From: Elusimicrobiota bacterium
GTDB taxonomy: Bacteria; Elusimicrobiota; Elusimicrobia; Elusimicrobiales; UBA9959
DNA length: 64,000 bases
Assembly: GCA_012517235.1 (NCBI GenBank)
Contig: JAAYVI010000029.1
Coordinates: 17,831-81,830 of the forward strand
Direction of reading: 5' to 3'
Part shown: positions 42,772-51,099 of the stretch, piece by piece
Numbering within the stretch: the first letter of the stretch is position 1
How the letters are laid out: each line of letters begins with the position of its first letter
Notes under the pieces: generated by a model
What the model was told of the DNA's origin: nothing
The model's database searches: none
What the model saw: the letters and a program-made list of their open reading frames with translations, nothing else
Position numbers and translations under genes: made by a program

Positions 42772-43478
42772 AAAAAAAACTGCATATATGTTCTTTCGGT
42801 ATGAAGCCTTCGGATATCTCTTTGGAAACCTTAAATATTCTACAAAACGCCGGCGCGGTTATTTCGGACTCTCTTAAAGACGACGGTAAAATTTCAAAGA
42901 TATGCAAAAATTTTATTTTTGCTTCGCACGATAAAACTAATTTAGAAGGTGTAAGCAAAGCGGAGAATGAAATCGCAAAGGCTTTGTCTAAAAATAAAGA
43001 TATCGTTTATTTCACATGCGGAAATCCTATGTTTTTAAACCGCATTCATGAAAAGATAGCCGAAAAATTTTCTCAAGCCGATATTACATTATACCCCGCT
43101 TTATCCTCTTTTGACTATGTCGTTCAATTTTTGCGAGAAGAATACGGCGTGGACGATTTCGATTGTGTTTTTCTTATGAGACCGAGATATTTTCCAAAAG
43201 AATATTCTTTTTCTCCTCTGGTTGTTTTTAATCCATTCTCTCTTCTTAAGGATAAAAAAGTTTTTGATAATTTTTTTTCATTGATTTCTTCCTATTATCC
43301 CAAAAACCATTTATGTTCTCTTATAAAAATATCGGCTTATCCCGATTACTCTTTTTCTCATAAAACTTTTTCCGTAAAGAATTTCGTCAAATTTTTAAAA
43401 TCCGTAACCCCGGAAGATACTTTATACATACCCGCTTGCTCTAAAAAAAAGACGGATTATATCCCCGGCAATTGGTAG
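42768..43478 (+). CDS. Tetrapyrrole-methylase-fold SAM methyltransferase
   Basis: 236 residues. 'HICSFGMKPSDISLETLNIL' (first strand and 'T..a...i..A..v'), 'DIVYFTCGNPMFLNRIHEKI' (the 'G.P' SAM loop) and 'LYPALSSFDYVVQFL' ('pG.S..d') match the TP-methylase fold. No neighbours of cobalamin or siroheme synthesis exist. The layout resembles the methyltransferases of borosin RiPP systems, which N-methylate peptide backbones, but the Tyr/Arg catalytic set I remember from OphMA is not evident. It ends the second radical SAM operon. Peptide methylation is a hypothesis; the fold is well supported. Confidence 0.72.
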   Translation: MKKKLHICSFGMKPSDISLETLNILQNAGAVISDSLKDDGKISKICKNFIFASHDKTNLEGVSKAENEIAKALSKNKDIVYFTCGNPMFLNRIHEKIAEKFSQADITLYPALSSFDYVVQFLREEYGVDDFDCVFLMRPRYFPKEYSFSPLVVFNPFSLLKDKKVFDNFFSLISSYYPKNHLCSLIKISAYPDYSFSHKTFSVKNFVKFLKSVTPEDTLYIPACSKKKTDYIPGNW

Positions 43479-43550
43479 TTTTAAGTTAAAAAAATTTCCT
43501 TTAAATAATGTAAAATAAAATCATGGCTTTATTTCGCCAAAGGAGATCCG

Positions 43551-44756
43551 ATGGAAATAAAATACGATATTTTAAATAAAAAAATAAAATCATACGAAAA
43601 GGATATGATCGCTTTTGCAAGGGATATGGTAAGAATTCCTTCCTTTTCCTGTAAGGAAGGAAAACTTGTGGAAAGAATAAAAAAAGAGATGATAAAAGCC
43701 GGTTTTGACAAAGTTAAAATAGACGCGATGGGAAATATAATAGGATTTATAGGCAATGGTAAAACAAAAATTATGATAGACGCCCATATAGATACCGTCG
43801 GCATAGGCGATCCTAAAGCGTGGAAAATAGATCCTTTTGCGGGAATATATAAAAACGGTTCTATTTACGGCAGGGGCGCCACCGATCAAAAGCTTTCCAT
43901 GGTTTCCATGGTATACGCCGGAAAAGCGATAAAAGAATTAGGACTCGCAAAAGATTATACTTATATGGCGGTAGGGTCTGTTCAGGAAGAAGACTGCGAC
44001 GGGTTACCTTTGCTGCATATAATAAATAAAGAAAAAATAAGACCGGATTTTGTCGTTCTTACCGAGCCAACTAATCTTGCGGTTTACAGAGGACACAGAG
44101 GCAGAATGGAAATAAAGGTTACGGTTAAGGGCCGCTCCTGCCATGCTTCCGCTCCGGAAAGAGGAGATAATGCCATAACCAAAATGTCTTATATAGTTCA
44201 GGAAATAGACAAACTTAACAAAAGACTCAAAAAAGATAAATTTTTAGGCAAAGGAACGGTAGCGGTAACTTTTACCGAAGCAAAGACTCCTTCTCTAAAT
44301 GCGGTTCCAGACGAATGTACTATTTATTTAGATAGGCGATTGACGGTAGGAGAGACTTTAAAAAGTTCCGTTAAAGAAATAGAATCTTTGCCTTCGGTAA
44401 AGAAATTCAAAGCCAAAGTGGAAGTTCTCCAATATGACGCGGTTTCTTGGACAGGGCTTAAAGTGAGCCAGGAAAAGTATTTCCCGACATGGGTTTTGTC
44501 CGAAAACCATAAACTGGTTCAAGCTGGAGTAAAAGCCGGAGAAGTCGCTTTGGGTAAAAAACCGATAGTGGATAAATGGGTTTTCTCCACTAATGGAGTG
44601 GCAAGCGCCGGAAGACTTGGAATACCTACGATAGGTTTCGGGCCTTCCAATGAAGTCTATGCTCATACGGTAAATGAATTTATGCCGGCCGATCATCTTA
44701 TTAAAGCCGCTTCTTTTTATGCTTGCGTAGGCGGTTTTATAACAGGAAAAAAGTAA
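43551..44756 (+). CDS. ygeY: YgeY family M20 dinuclear-zinc hydrolase
   Basis: 401 residues. M20 metal ligands: 'MIDAHIDTVGIGD' (His, Asp), 'QEEDCDG' (catalytic Glu, Glu), 'TEPTNL' and the late 'YAHTVNEF' His. A dimerisation lid occupies about 190-290. Start has an AAGGAG site. It directly precedes ygeW, as in the purine/selenium-linked ygeW-ygeX-ygeY cluster of enterobacteria, where YgeY is thought to hydrolyse an N-carbamoyl or N-acyl amino compound. 72 bases separate it from the radical SAM operon, with a TGTAAAAT -10-like box, so it likely begins a new transcript. Confidence 0.85.
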   Translation: MEIKYDILNKKIKSYEKDMIAFARDMVRIPSFSCKEGKLVERIKKEMIKAGFDKVKIDAMGNIIGFIGNGKTKIMIDAHIDTVGIGDPKAWKIDPFAGIYKNGSIYGRGATDQKLSMVSMVYAGKAIKELGLAKDYTYMAVGSVQEEDCDGLPLLHIINKEKIRPDFVVLTEPTNLAVYRGHRGRMEIKVTVKGRSCHASAPERGDNAITKMSYIVQEIDKLNKRLKKDKFLGKGTVAVTFTEAKTPSLNAVPDECTIYLDRRLTVGETLKSSVKEIESLPSVKKFKAKVEVLQYDAVSWTGLKVSQEKYFPTWVLSENHKLVQAGVKAGEVALGKKPIVDKWVFSTNGVASAGRLGIPTIGFGPSNEVYAHTVNEFMPADHLIKAASFYACVGGFITGKK

Positions 44757-44765
44757 GGAGGAATA

Positions 44766-45977
44766 ATGAATACGGTGACTAAAAAAAATATTTTGAATAC
44801 GGAAAAAGAAATTAAAGAATTGGAATCTCTAAAAGCGGATCTTTATCATAAAGACTTTTTGCTTACTTGGGAAAAAACCGATAAAGAACTTCATTCGGTT
44901 CTCAAAATAGCGGAAATATTAAAACAGATGCATAACGATAATATAGACGTTTCTATGTTTAAAACCGGACTTGCAGTATCTAACTTCAGAGACAATTCCA
45001 CTCGAACGAGATTCTCTTTTGCCAGCGCATGCAATCTTTTGGGGCTTGCAGTTCAAGATTTGGACGAAGGAAAATCTCAAATAGCTCATGGCGAGACGGT
45101 AAGAGAAACCGCTAACATGATATCTTTTTTAACTGAAGTCGTAGGAATAAGAGACGATATGTTCATAGGCAAAGGACATACATATATGAAAGAAGTGGCA
45201 GAAGCTTTGGACGACGGATATGAAAATGGAGTTTTAAATCAAAGACCCGCCGTAGTAAACTTACAATGCGATTTGGATCATCCGACGCAAACCATGTCTG
45301 ATCTTCTTTTCCTCAAAAATTATTTTGGCGGTTTTGAAAAATTAAAAGGCAAAAAAATAGCGATGACTTGGGCATATTCTCCCAGTTACGGCAAACCTTT
45401 GTCGGTTCCTCAAGGAGTAATAGCTCTTATGACAAGATTTGGTATGGAAGTCGAGCTCGCTTATCCCGAGGGATACGATTTATTGCCGGAAACTCTAGAA
45501 ATAGCCAAAAAGCATGCCAAAGCTTCCGGAGGTTCTTTTAAGGTTTCAAATTCGATGGAAGACGCTTTTAAAAACGCCGACATAGTTTATCCGAAAAGCT
45601 GGGCGCCTTATGCCGTAATGGAAAAAAGGACAAAGCTTTTGGAGCAAAGAGATCAAAACGGTTTAAAAGAATTGGAAAAAGACTGTCTGGCTCAAAACGC
45701 CAAATATGATTCATGGGAATGCGACAAAAAGAAGATGAAACTTACTAAAAACGGAGAAGCCGTATATTTGCATTGTCTTCCGGCAGATATAACCGGAGTA
45801 TCCTGCAAAAAAGGAGAAGTTTCGGCGGATGTTTTTGAAAAGTATAGAATAGGAACTTATAAAGAGGCAGGGTATAAGCCTTTTGTAATAGCGGCTATGA
45901 TAATCGCCTGTACAAAGAAAAATCCTTCGGAAATATTGAAGGCTATTTATAAAAAAGCCGAAAAAAGAGTTCTGTAA
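44766..45977 (+). CDS. ygeW: YgeW-type knotted carbamoyltransferase
   Basis: 403 residues. Carbamoyl-phosphate site 'NSTRTRFSFASAC' (SxRTR), 'DHPTQTMSDLLFLKNYFGG' (HPTQ loop), and 'HCLPADITGVSC' near the C-terminus; length and the insertion around the SRTR segment fit YgeW rather than standard ornithine or aspartate carbamoyltransferase. A perfect AAGGAGG site precedes it. With carbamate kinase three genes on it can transfer or recover carbamoyl groups for ATP generation. The actual carbamoyl acceptor of YgeW is not settled. A strong terminator follows. Confidence 0.87.
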   Translation: MNTVTKKNILNTEKEIKELESLKADLYHKDFLLTWEKTDKELHSVLKIAEILKQMHNDNIDVSMFKTGLAVSNFRDNSTRTRFSFASACNLLGLAVQDLDEGKSQIAHGETVRETANMISFLTEVVGIRDDMFIGKGHTYMKEVAEALDDGYENGVLNQRPAVVNLQCDLDHPTQTMSDLLFLKNYFGGFEKLKGKKIAMTWAYSPSYGKPLSVPQGVIALMTRFGMEVELAYPEGYDLLPETLEIAKKHAKASGGSFKVSNSMEDAFKNADIVYPKSWAPYAVMEKRTKLLEQRDQNGLKELEKDCLAQNAKYDSWECDKKKMKLTKNGEAVYLHCLPADITGVSCKKGEVSADVFEKYRIGTYKEAGYKPFVIAAMIIACTKKNPSEILKAIYKKAEKRVL

Positions 45978-45997
45978 AAAAAACAGTTAAAACAAAT

Positions 45998-46026
45998 GGG
46001 CGGGCCTTAGGCCCGCCCGATTTTTT
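45998..46026 (+). terminator. Rho-independent terminator after ygeW
   Basis: GGGCGGGCC-TTA-GGCCCGCCC, a nine-pair GC stem, then GATTTTTT. It closes the ygeY-ygeW unit. The next ATG is only four bases after the T run. Confidence 0.9.
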
Positions 46027-46030
46027 ATAT

Positions 46031-47989
46031 ATGAGATTTTTTCTTCTTTTGTTTTTTATTGGCGGTCTTTCGGCATCATCCGATTTTAACCGATATTATT
46101 GCGAAGATATAAAAAAACCTTTTTTTAAGATAGAAGAAGTAAACGGCGAAAAAAGAGTAAGACCTAATAGGGAAGGTTCTCATTATTTCGATTTTCCTTT
46201 TAATAAAGATAAAAAGCGCAGGAGAATTTTTATAGTCGGAGAATCCGCAGCGGCGATATTATATTCAAATAATAATAAGCCTAAAGATCAGCCATTTTTT
46301 GAAACAAAAGATTTCGAAATAATAAATTTCGGCATGCCGGCTTATGAGAGTAAAAGAATAAAAGATGTTGTTATTCAAAGTCTGGATTTTAATCCAGATG
46401 CCATAGTTTTAATGAGCGGAAATAACGAAGGATTTAACGAGCCTTGTCCCGGATTGGCTTTTGAAATTAAAAGAAGATATCTCAATGTTTCTTATAATTT
46501 AGCCAAAATATTTTCAAATGAAAGAGAAAAGCTTTTTAATTTGAGTCTTAAAATTCAAAAAGACAATATTTCGGAAACGATAGACAGAGCTTATGAAAAA
46601 AATATAAAAATTTTTATAGTAACTTTGCCTTATAATGTCTTTCTACCTCCCGACGGAGAAAGGCCTGCCGATAAAGAATACATCTCGGGTTATATGGCTT
46701 ATGACGACGGGAAATATGATTTATCTCAGAAAATATTTGAAAAAATAGTTCTAAAAGATAAAAAGAAAGAGCCTTTTGCGAGATATTATTTGGGCATGTC
46801 TTTGTATAAAAGAGGAGAACAAGAAAAGGCATACGATTATCTTTCTCAATCTTTGATTTTTGACAATAGGTTGGATAGGGCGGGCACGCAAAGAAACGAT
46901 ATGCTTAGAAAATTAGCCGCCGAAAAGAAGGCCGATTTGATAGATTTGGAAAAAAAGTTTTTAAGCGTTTCAAAAAACAATTTATTTATGGACGAGAATC
47001 TTTTTGCGGACGGAGTACATTGGTATAGGGACAACAATCCGCCAATACAGAATTATTTTATCGACGAGTTTAATAAAAATTTCTTTAAAATAAATTCCGC
47101 CGGAGGCGAATGGTTAAAAAAAGATCTTTATAACGAAAATTCGGCATCCTTGGCATTGTCTTATGGCGCTTCTTCTTTATCGATTAAAACTCAAGACGGT
47201 ATTTGCCGGATTAACGAAAGATTTTTTTATTTTTGGGAAAGATATTTAAATTACGGAGGAAAAACCGATATTTCTTCGATTAAGAAAAGTCTTAAGGAAA
47301 ATCCGTTTTCAAAAGATTATGACGAATTTTTTTTAAAGTCGTATCCCGTATATGCTTTTGAATATTTTTCAAGAAAGGGAAACTATAAAGAGGCCGAATC
47401 TTTATTGAGCAAGTCTAAATTTTCTAAAAACAACGGTTGTTTTATCAAAATTTTGGCATCGGATGCGGCGAGAAAAAAAGATTGTAATAAAATGGAGAAT
47501 TTGAAAGAGAGTTTTGAAAAAAATAATATGGCGGATTGGTTCTACGCATATTCTTCGGCGGCCGGATGCGGAGAATTTGAAAAAAAAATGCTTAAAGAAG
47601 CCAAACAAGAACGAAAATCGGATCCTAAAAAAGATTCTCAAGCAAAAAGTTTTTCCGATAAAGCCGTGTCTTTGATAAAAGAAAATAAATACCAAGAAGC
47701 GGAAAAAGAATTGGAAAAAGCTCTGGCTTTGAACCCGTATCATTTTGAAAGCGTCATGAATATGAGCTATTTACTCTCGGTTCAAGGAAGATACGAAGAG
47801 GCAAAAGTTTTTTTAGACGCCGTTTTGGAAGATGAGAAAGAATTAAAATCGGAAAATCTCTGCTCGGCATATATGACAAGATCTTGGGTTTTGAGCAAAA
47901 TGAATCTTTTGAAAGAGTCGCAATCCGATAAAATTAAAGCGGAACAAGTATGCCGTAAAAAAGACAAAGAAGATAGTGAAAGGCAATGA
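46031..47989 (+). CDS. Exported SGNH-hydrolase-like protein with TPR repeats
   Basis: 652 residues. Signal peptide 'MRFFLLLFFIGGLSASS'. SGNH blocks in order: 'IFIVGESAAAIL' (block I, G-E-S), 'NFGMPAYESKRIKD' (block II), 'VLMSGNNEG' (block III, Asn), and 'DENLFADGVHWYRD' (block V, Asp-His), about residues 75-335. Block I has Glu where GDSL members have Asp. TPR-like helices occur around 210-300 and 540-620. It may deacylate or de-esterify a cell-wall or surface substrate. The start lies directly after a terminator with no ribosome site, so expression may come from read-through or a leaderless message. Its stop overlaps the next gene. Confidence 0.72.
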   Translation: MRFFLLLFFIGGLSASSDFNRYYCEDIKKPFFKIEEVNGEKRVRPNREGSHYFDFPFNKDKKRRRIFIVGESAAAILYSNNNKPKDQPFFETKDFEIINFGMPAYESKRIKDVVIQSLDFNPDAIVLMSGNNEGFNEPCPGLAFEIKRRYLNVSYNLAKIFSNEREKLFNLSLKIQKDNISETIDRAYEKNIKIFIVTLPYNVFLPPDGERPADKEYISGYMAYDDGKYDLSQKIFEKIVLKDKKKEPFARYYLGMSLYKRGEQEKAYDYLSQSLIFDNRLDRAGTQRNDMLRKLAAEKKADLIDLEKKFLSVSKNNLFMDENLFADGVHWYRDNNPPIQNYFIDEFNKNFFKINSAGGEWLKKDLYNENSASLALSYGASSLSIKTQDGICRINERFFYFWERYLNYGGKTDISSIKKSLKENPFSKDYDEFFLKSYPVYAFEYFSRKGNYKEAESLLSKSKFSKNNGCFIKILASDAARKKDCNKMENLKESFEKNNMADWFYAYSSAAGCGEFEKKMLKEAKQERKSDPKKDSQAKSFSDKAVSLIKENKYQEAEKELEKALALNPYHFESVMNMSYLLSVQGRYEEAKVFLDAVLEDEKELKSENLCSAYMTRSWVLSKMNLLKESQSDKIKAEQVCRKKDKEDSERQ

Positions 47990-48624
47990 AAAAAATATTT
48001 TTTGTTTTTTTTTGTTTTTTTTCTTCATGCGCAAATATCGAGAGAAAAGAAGGTTTTGACGGATACTTTACCGATTTTTCTTTAAATAATATCGAAGGCA
48101 GAGATTATGAGATAGATATAAAAGACAGAGGGGCGGTTTGCTCTTCTTTTGCCGTACACGGAGGCAATTTGGAAAAAGGAACGGATATTTTGGCCGAATC
48201 TTTCGCGTCGAATAAATTAAACTATTATGCGTTTAAAGTAATTTCGAAAAAAAACGCATGGGAAAAACATATAACTTCCGCAAAATTTAACGAGCCGCGC
48301 GCGATTTCTTTGGCTAAAAAAAGCAAAATAGCCGTTTCTTTTCACGCTATGGCCGATAAAAGCGAAAAAATATGCATAGGCGGTCTTAATAAAGATCTTG
48401 CTCAATCCTTTGATGTATTTTTTAACCGGTACGGATTTAAAACGGAATATCCGTGTAGAAGGCTTCCGGGAAGAAGTCCGAAAAACATAGCAAATATGGC
48501 GGCCGAAGGCGGCGTTCAGCTGGAAATAAGCGTTAAACTGCTTAAAAAACTTGATAAAAAGCCCGCTAAACTTCTAAAATTTATTGAAGCGGCCGATAAA
48601 GCCGCAAAAGGATTTTGTTACTAA
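47986..48624 (+). CDS. Poly-gamma-glutamate hydrolase family protein (lipoprotein-like)
   Basis: 212 residues. 'MKKIFFVFFCFFSSCANIE' has a lipobox-like Cys at 15. The body fits the zinc-dependent poly-gamma-glutamate hydrolase family (phage PghP type): 'AVHGGNLEKGTDILAESFA' (His and Glu ligands), 'HITSAKFNEPRAISLAKK', 'VSFHAMADKSEKICIGGLN' (His), and 'GGVQLEISVKL' at the end. It cleaves gamma-glutamyl bonds of poly-glutamate capsules. The terminal signature is nearly intact, so an active enzyme is likely. Co-translated with the SGNH/TPR protein; both look like envelope or nutrient-release enzymes feeding the amino-acid genes downstream. Confidence 0.78.
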   Translation: MKKIFFVFFCFFSSCANIERKEGFDGYFTDFSLNNIEGRDYEIDIKDRGAVCSSFAVHGGNLEKGTDILAESFASNKLNYYAFKVISKKNAWEKHITSAKFNEPRAISLAKKSKIAVSFHAMADKSEKICIGGLNKDLAQSFDVFFNRYGFKTEYPCRRLPGRSPKNIANMAAEGGVQLEISVKLLKKLDKKPAKLLKFIEAADKAAKGFCY

Positions 48625-48655
48625 GTTTAAAAAATGCTTTATTAAAGAGGAAAAT

Positions 48656-49771
48656 ATGGCAAAGAAAAAAATGGTCAGAATATTCGCGTTTGGCGGAAAC
48701 GAAGTTTCTCCTGTAGGTCTTAAAGATCCCGTCACTGGAAAAGCTATTAATCCGGATATACCTATGCAGTGGCAAAGAACCGCTCAGACTCTTAAAAATG
48801 TGGCCGATATTTTTGAAAATCATCCAGAAGATTATTATGTTTTGACTCACGGAAACGGGCCGCAGGTCGGCAATGTTCTTTTGAGAGCCGAGCTTTGCAG
48901 AAATAGTTTGCCCTCTCTTCCTTTGGACGTATGCGGAGCCGATACTCAGGGCGCGATGGCTTATATGATAGCTCAGCTTAATAATGAGTTGAACATAAGA
49001 GGAATCGACAATATAGTTACCGGAATAGTAACTCAGGTCGTTGTGGATAAAGACGATCCGGATTTCAAGAACCCCAGCAAATATATAGGTCCGTCATACA
49101 CGAAGCAAGAAGCCGAAGAAAGAATAAAAAAAGAGGGCTGGGCCATGAAAATGTATAAAAAAGACGATAAGGGAAACGAAATATGGAGAAGGGTCGTGCC
49201 TTCTCCGGCTCCCAAAGACATAGTTGAAATAGACGCCATAGAAGCCGTTTTGGAAAAAAAACTTGTTCCGATAACGGTAGGAGGAGGCGGAATCCCGGTA
49301 AGAGAAGTTATGCCGGAAATAAAAGACGGAGAAGAAATATATAATTTCAACTACGGAGTTTCTCTTAAAAGGCCTTATAAAGCGGGAGAAAAACCTTTAA
49401 AAATGTATACGGGAGTCGAAGCCGTAATAGATAAAGATTTGGCCAGCGCTTTCTTGGGAAATATGCTTAGAAAAAGAGCTTTGGAGCGCGGCGAAGAAAT
49501 GGACGTCACTCTTACCATATTTACCGGGGAAGACGGAGTTAAAATAAACTATCAAAAGCCGGATCAAAAAGATATAAGAGTCATAAGAGTGTCGGAACTG
49601 GAAAAAATGTACGATTCGAATCCTTGCCCTTTCCCTCCGGGAAGCATGGGTCCTAAAGTAAAAGCCTGCATAGATTTTATAAAGAACGGCGGTACGGCCG
49701 CTTATATAACCAAAACCGAACTTTTTGACAAAACATTAAAAGGCGAGGCCGGAACTACCGTTTTGCCTTAG
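48656..49771 (+). CDS. arcC: Carbamate kinase
   Basis: 371 residues from the ATG at 48656, chosen because AAAGAGGAAAAT precedes it; the track start at 48584 lies inside the previous gene. Motifs: 'FAFGGNEVSP' (equivalent of 'ALGGNAL'), 'LTHGNGPQVGNVLLR', 'PITVGGGGIPV', 'EAVIDKDLASAFLG' and 'FPPGSMGPKV' are all characteristic. It is longer than the usual 310 by an insertion around 145-185. It makes ATP from carbamoyl phosphate, completing the route from YgeW. The cytoplasmic enzyme fits a fermenting, amino-acid- or purine-using anaerobe. Confidence 0.93.
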   Translation: MAKKKMVRIFAFGGNEVSPVGLKDPVTGKAINPDIPMQWQRTAQTLKNVADIFENHPEDYYVLTHGNGPQVGNVLLRAELCRNSLPSLPLDVCGADTQGAMAYMIAQLNNELNIRGIDNIVTGIVTQVVVDKDDPDFKNPSKYIGPSYTKQEAEERIKKEGWAMKMYKKDDKGNEIWRRVVPSPAPKDIVEIDAIEAVLEKKLVPITVGGGGIPVREVMPEIKDGEEIYNFNYGVSLKRPYKAGEKPLKMYTGVEAVIDKDLASAFLGNMLRKRALERGEEMDVTLTIFTGEDGVKINYQKPDQKDIRVIRVSELEKMYDSNPCPFPPGSMGPKVKACIDFIKNGGTAAYITKTELFDKTLKGEAGTTVLP

Positions 49772-49802
49772 AAGCTTTGCTCGCTTAATCGGAAAATAAA
49801 AT

Positions 49803-51044
49803 ATGAAAAAAATAAAAACATTACAATGCGTATCTTGCGGAAAAGAACACGATCAGGACGAAGTAAAATATCTTTGCTCTTCTTGCGGCGGCAATTTGCA
49901 TGTGATATACGATTATAATTTGATAAAGAAACGGTTTAATTATGACGAGCTTAAGGAAAACAGGCATATGGATATGTGGAGATATGCCGATCTTTTGCCT
50001 TTATCGGATTTAAAGGGAATTTCCAATCTGCAAATAGGCTATACGCCTTTGTATAAATATAAATCTTTGGCCGAAGAATTCTCAGTGGCCGAATTTTATG
50101 TTAAGGACGACGGTAGAAATCCGAGCGCTTCTTTTAAAGACAGGGCTTCCGCCGTAGTTTTGGCCAAAGCTATGGAGAACGACCAAAAAGTGATTTGCGC
50201 GGCTTCTACCGGCAATGCCGCTTCTTCTCTGGCATGTCTGTCTGCGAATATGGATATAAAAACCGTTATTTTCGTCCCGGAGAAAGCGCCTGCCGCCAAA
50301 ATTGCTCAGCTTTTGGTGTTCGGAGCCATAGTCGTTACCGTTAAGGGAACTTATGACGACGCTTTTGATTTGTCGGTAAAAGCAGGAGAAGAATTCGGCT
50401 GGTATAATAGAAATACCGGATATAATCCTTACAGCAGAGAAGGCAAAAAAACATGCGCTTTTGAGATTTGCGAGCAGCTGGAATGGGAAACTCCCGATTA
50501 TATTTTCGTCCCCGTGGGAGACGGAAATATAATAAGCGGAATTTGGAAGGGTTTCTTGGAATTTAAAAAAATAGGATTTATAGAAAAATTACCCAAGCTT
50601 GTCGCCGTTCAGGCGGAAAGTTCAAACGCCGTAAAACTTGCTTTCGAAGGCGACGGTGTTATTAAACCGGTAAGCGGACAGACGGTGGCGGACAGTATTT
50701 CGGTAAGTTTGCCCAGAGACGGGCAATCCGCGGTTCAAGCATTAAAGGAATCCAAAGGTTTTGCCGTTTCGGTTCACGATAAAGAAATAATAAAAGCCAT
50801 TCCGGAATTTGCCAGAAAAACCGGAGTATTCTGCGAACCGGCCGCGGCGGCCGCTTATGCCGGTTTTCTAAAAGCCCTTAAGGAAGGTAAAATAGACAAA
50901 GGCGATTCGGTTTTGATTCTGGCTACGGGAAACGGTCTTAAAGACATACAAAGCGCTATGAAATCGGTAGGTAAACCGTATTTAATAGAGCCTCAATTAT
51001 CAGAATTAAAAAACATAGTTGCCGATTTCGGTCTGGACAAATAG
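49803..51044 (+). CDS. thrC: Threonine synthase
   Basis: 413 residues. An N-terminal zinc-ribbon ('CVSCGKEHDQDEVKYLCSSCGG', abbreviated pattern CxxC...CxxC) precedes the PLP domain: PLP lysine in 'NPSASFKDRASAVV' (about residue 111), 'AASTGNAASSLACLSA', 'FVPEKAPAAKIAQLLVFGA', and 'ILATGNGLKD'. It makes threonine from phosphohomoserine. In the ygeW cluster of enterobacteria this position is held by another type II PLP enzyme, YgeX, so a role other than threonine synthesis is possible, but the ribbon and length favour ThrC. Confidence 0.87.
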   Translation: MKKIKTLQCVSCGKEHDQDEVKYLCSSCGGNLHVIYDYNLIKKRFNYDELKENRHMDMWRYADLLPLSDLKGISNLQIGYTPLYKYKSLAEEFSVAEFYVKDDGRNPSASFKDRASAVVLAKAMENDQKVICAASTGNAASSLACLSANMDIKTVIFVPEKAPAAKIAQLLVFGAIVVTVKGTYDDAFDLSVKAGEEFGWYNRNTGYNPYSREGKKTCAFEICEQLEWETPDYIFVPVGDGNIISGIWKGFLEFKKIGFIEKLPKLVAVQAESSNAVKLAFEGDGVIKPVSGQTVADSISVSLPRDGQSAVQALKESKGFAVSVHDKEIIKAIPEFARKTGVFCEPAAAAAYAGFLKALKEGKIDKGDSVLILATGNGLKDIQSAMKSVGKPYLIEPQLSELKNIVADFGLDK

Positions 51045-51087
51045 AAATCTTTTTGACTTGCCGCATAAATACCGTCTCAAAACTTAA

Positions 51088-51093
51088 TATAAT
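51088..51093 (+). promoter_or_regulatory. -10 box of gltX, directly before the start codon
   Basis: TATAAT ends six bases before the ATG of gltX, so transcription should begin at or next to the A of the start codon. No ribosome site exists. A TTGACT lies 29 bases upstream, too far for a standard -35. Confidence 0.5.
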
Positions 51094-51099
51094 ATTACT

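Noticed and set aside
43551-45977. Selenoprotein or selenium-specific function for the ygeY-ygeW pair
   Set aside because: No in-frame TGA with a downstream hairpin and no sel genes seen; the selenium link is only by family name.
48584-48655. Early start of carbamate kinase
   Set aside because: Lies inside the previous gene; AAAGAGG precedes the ATG at 48656, where the family sequence begins.
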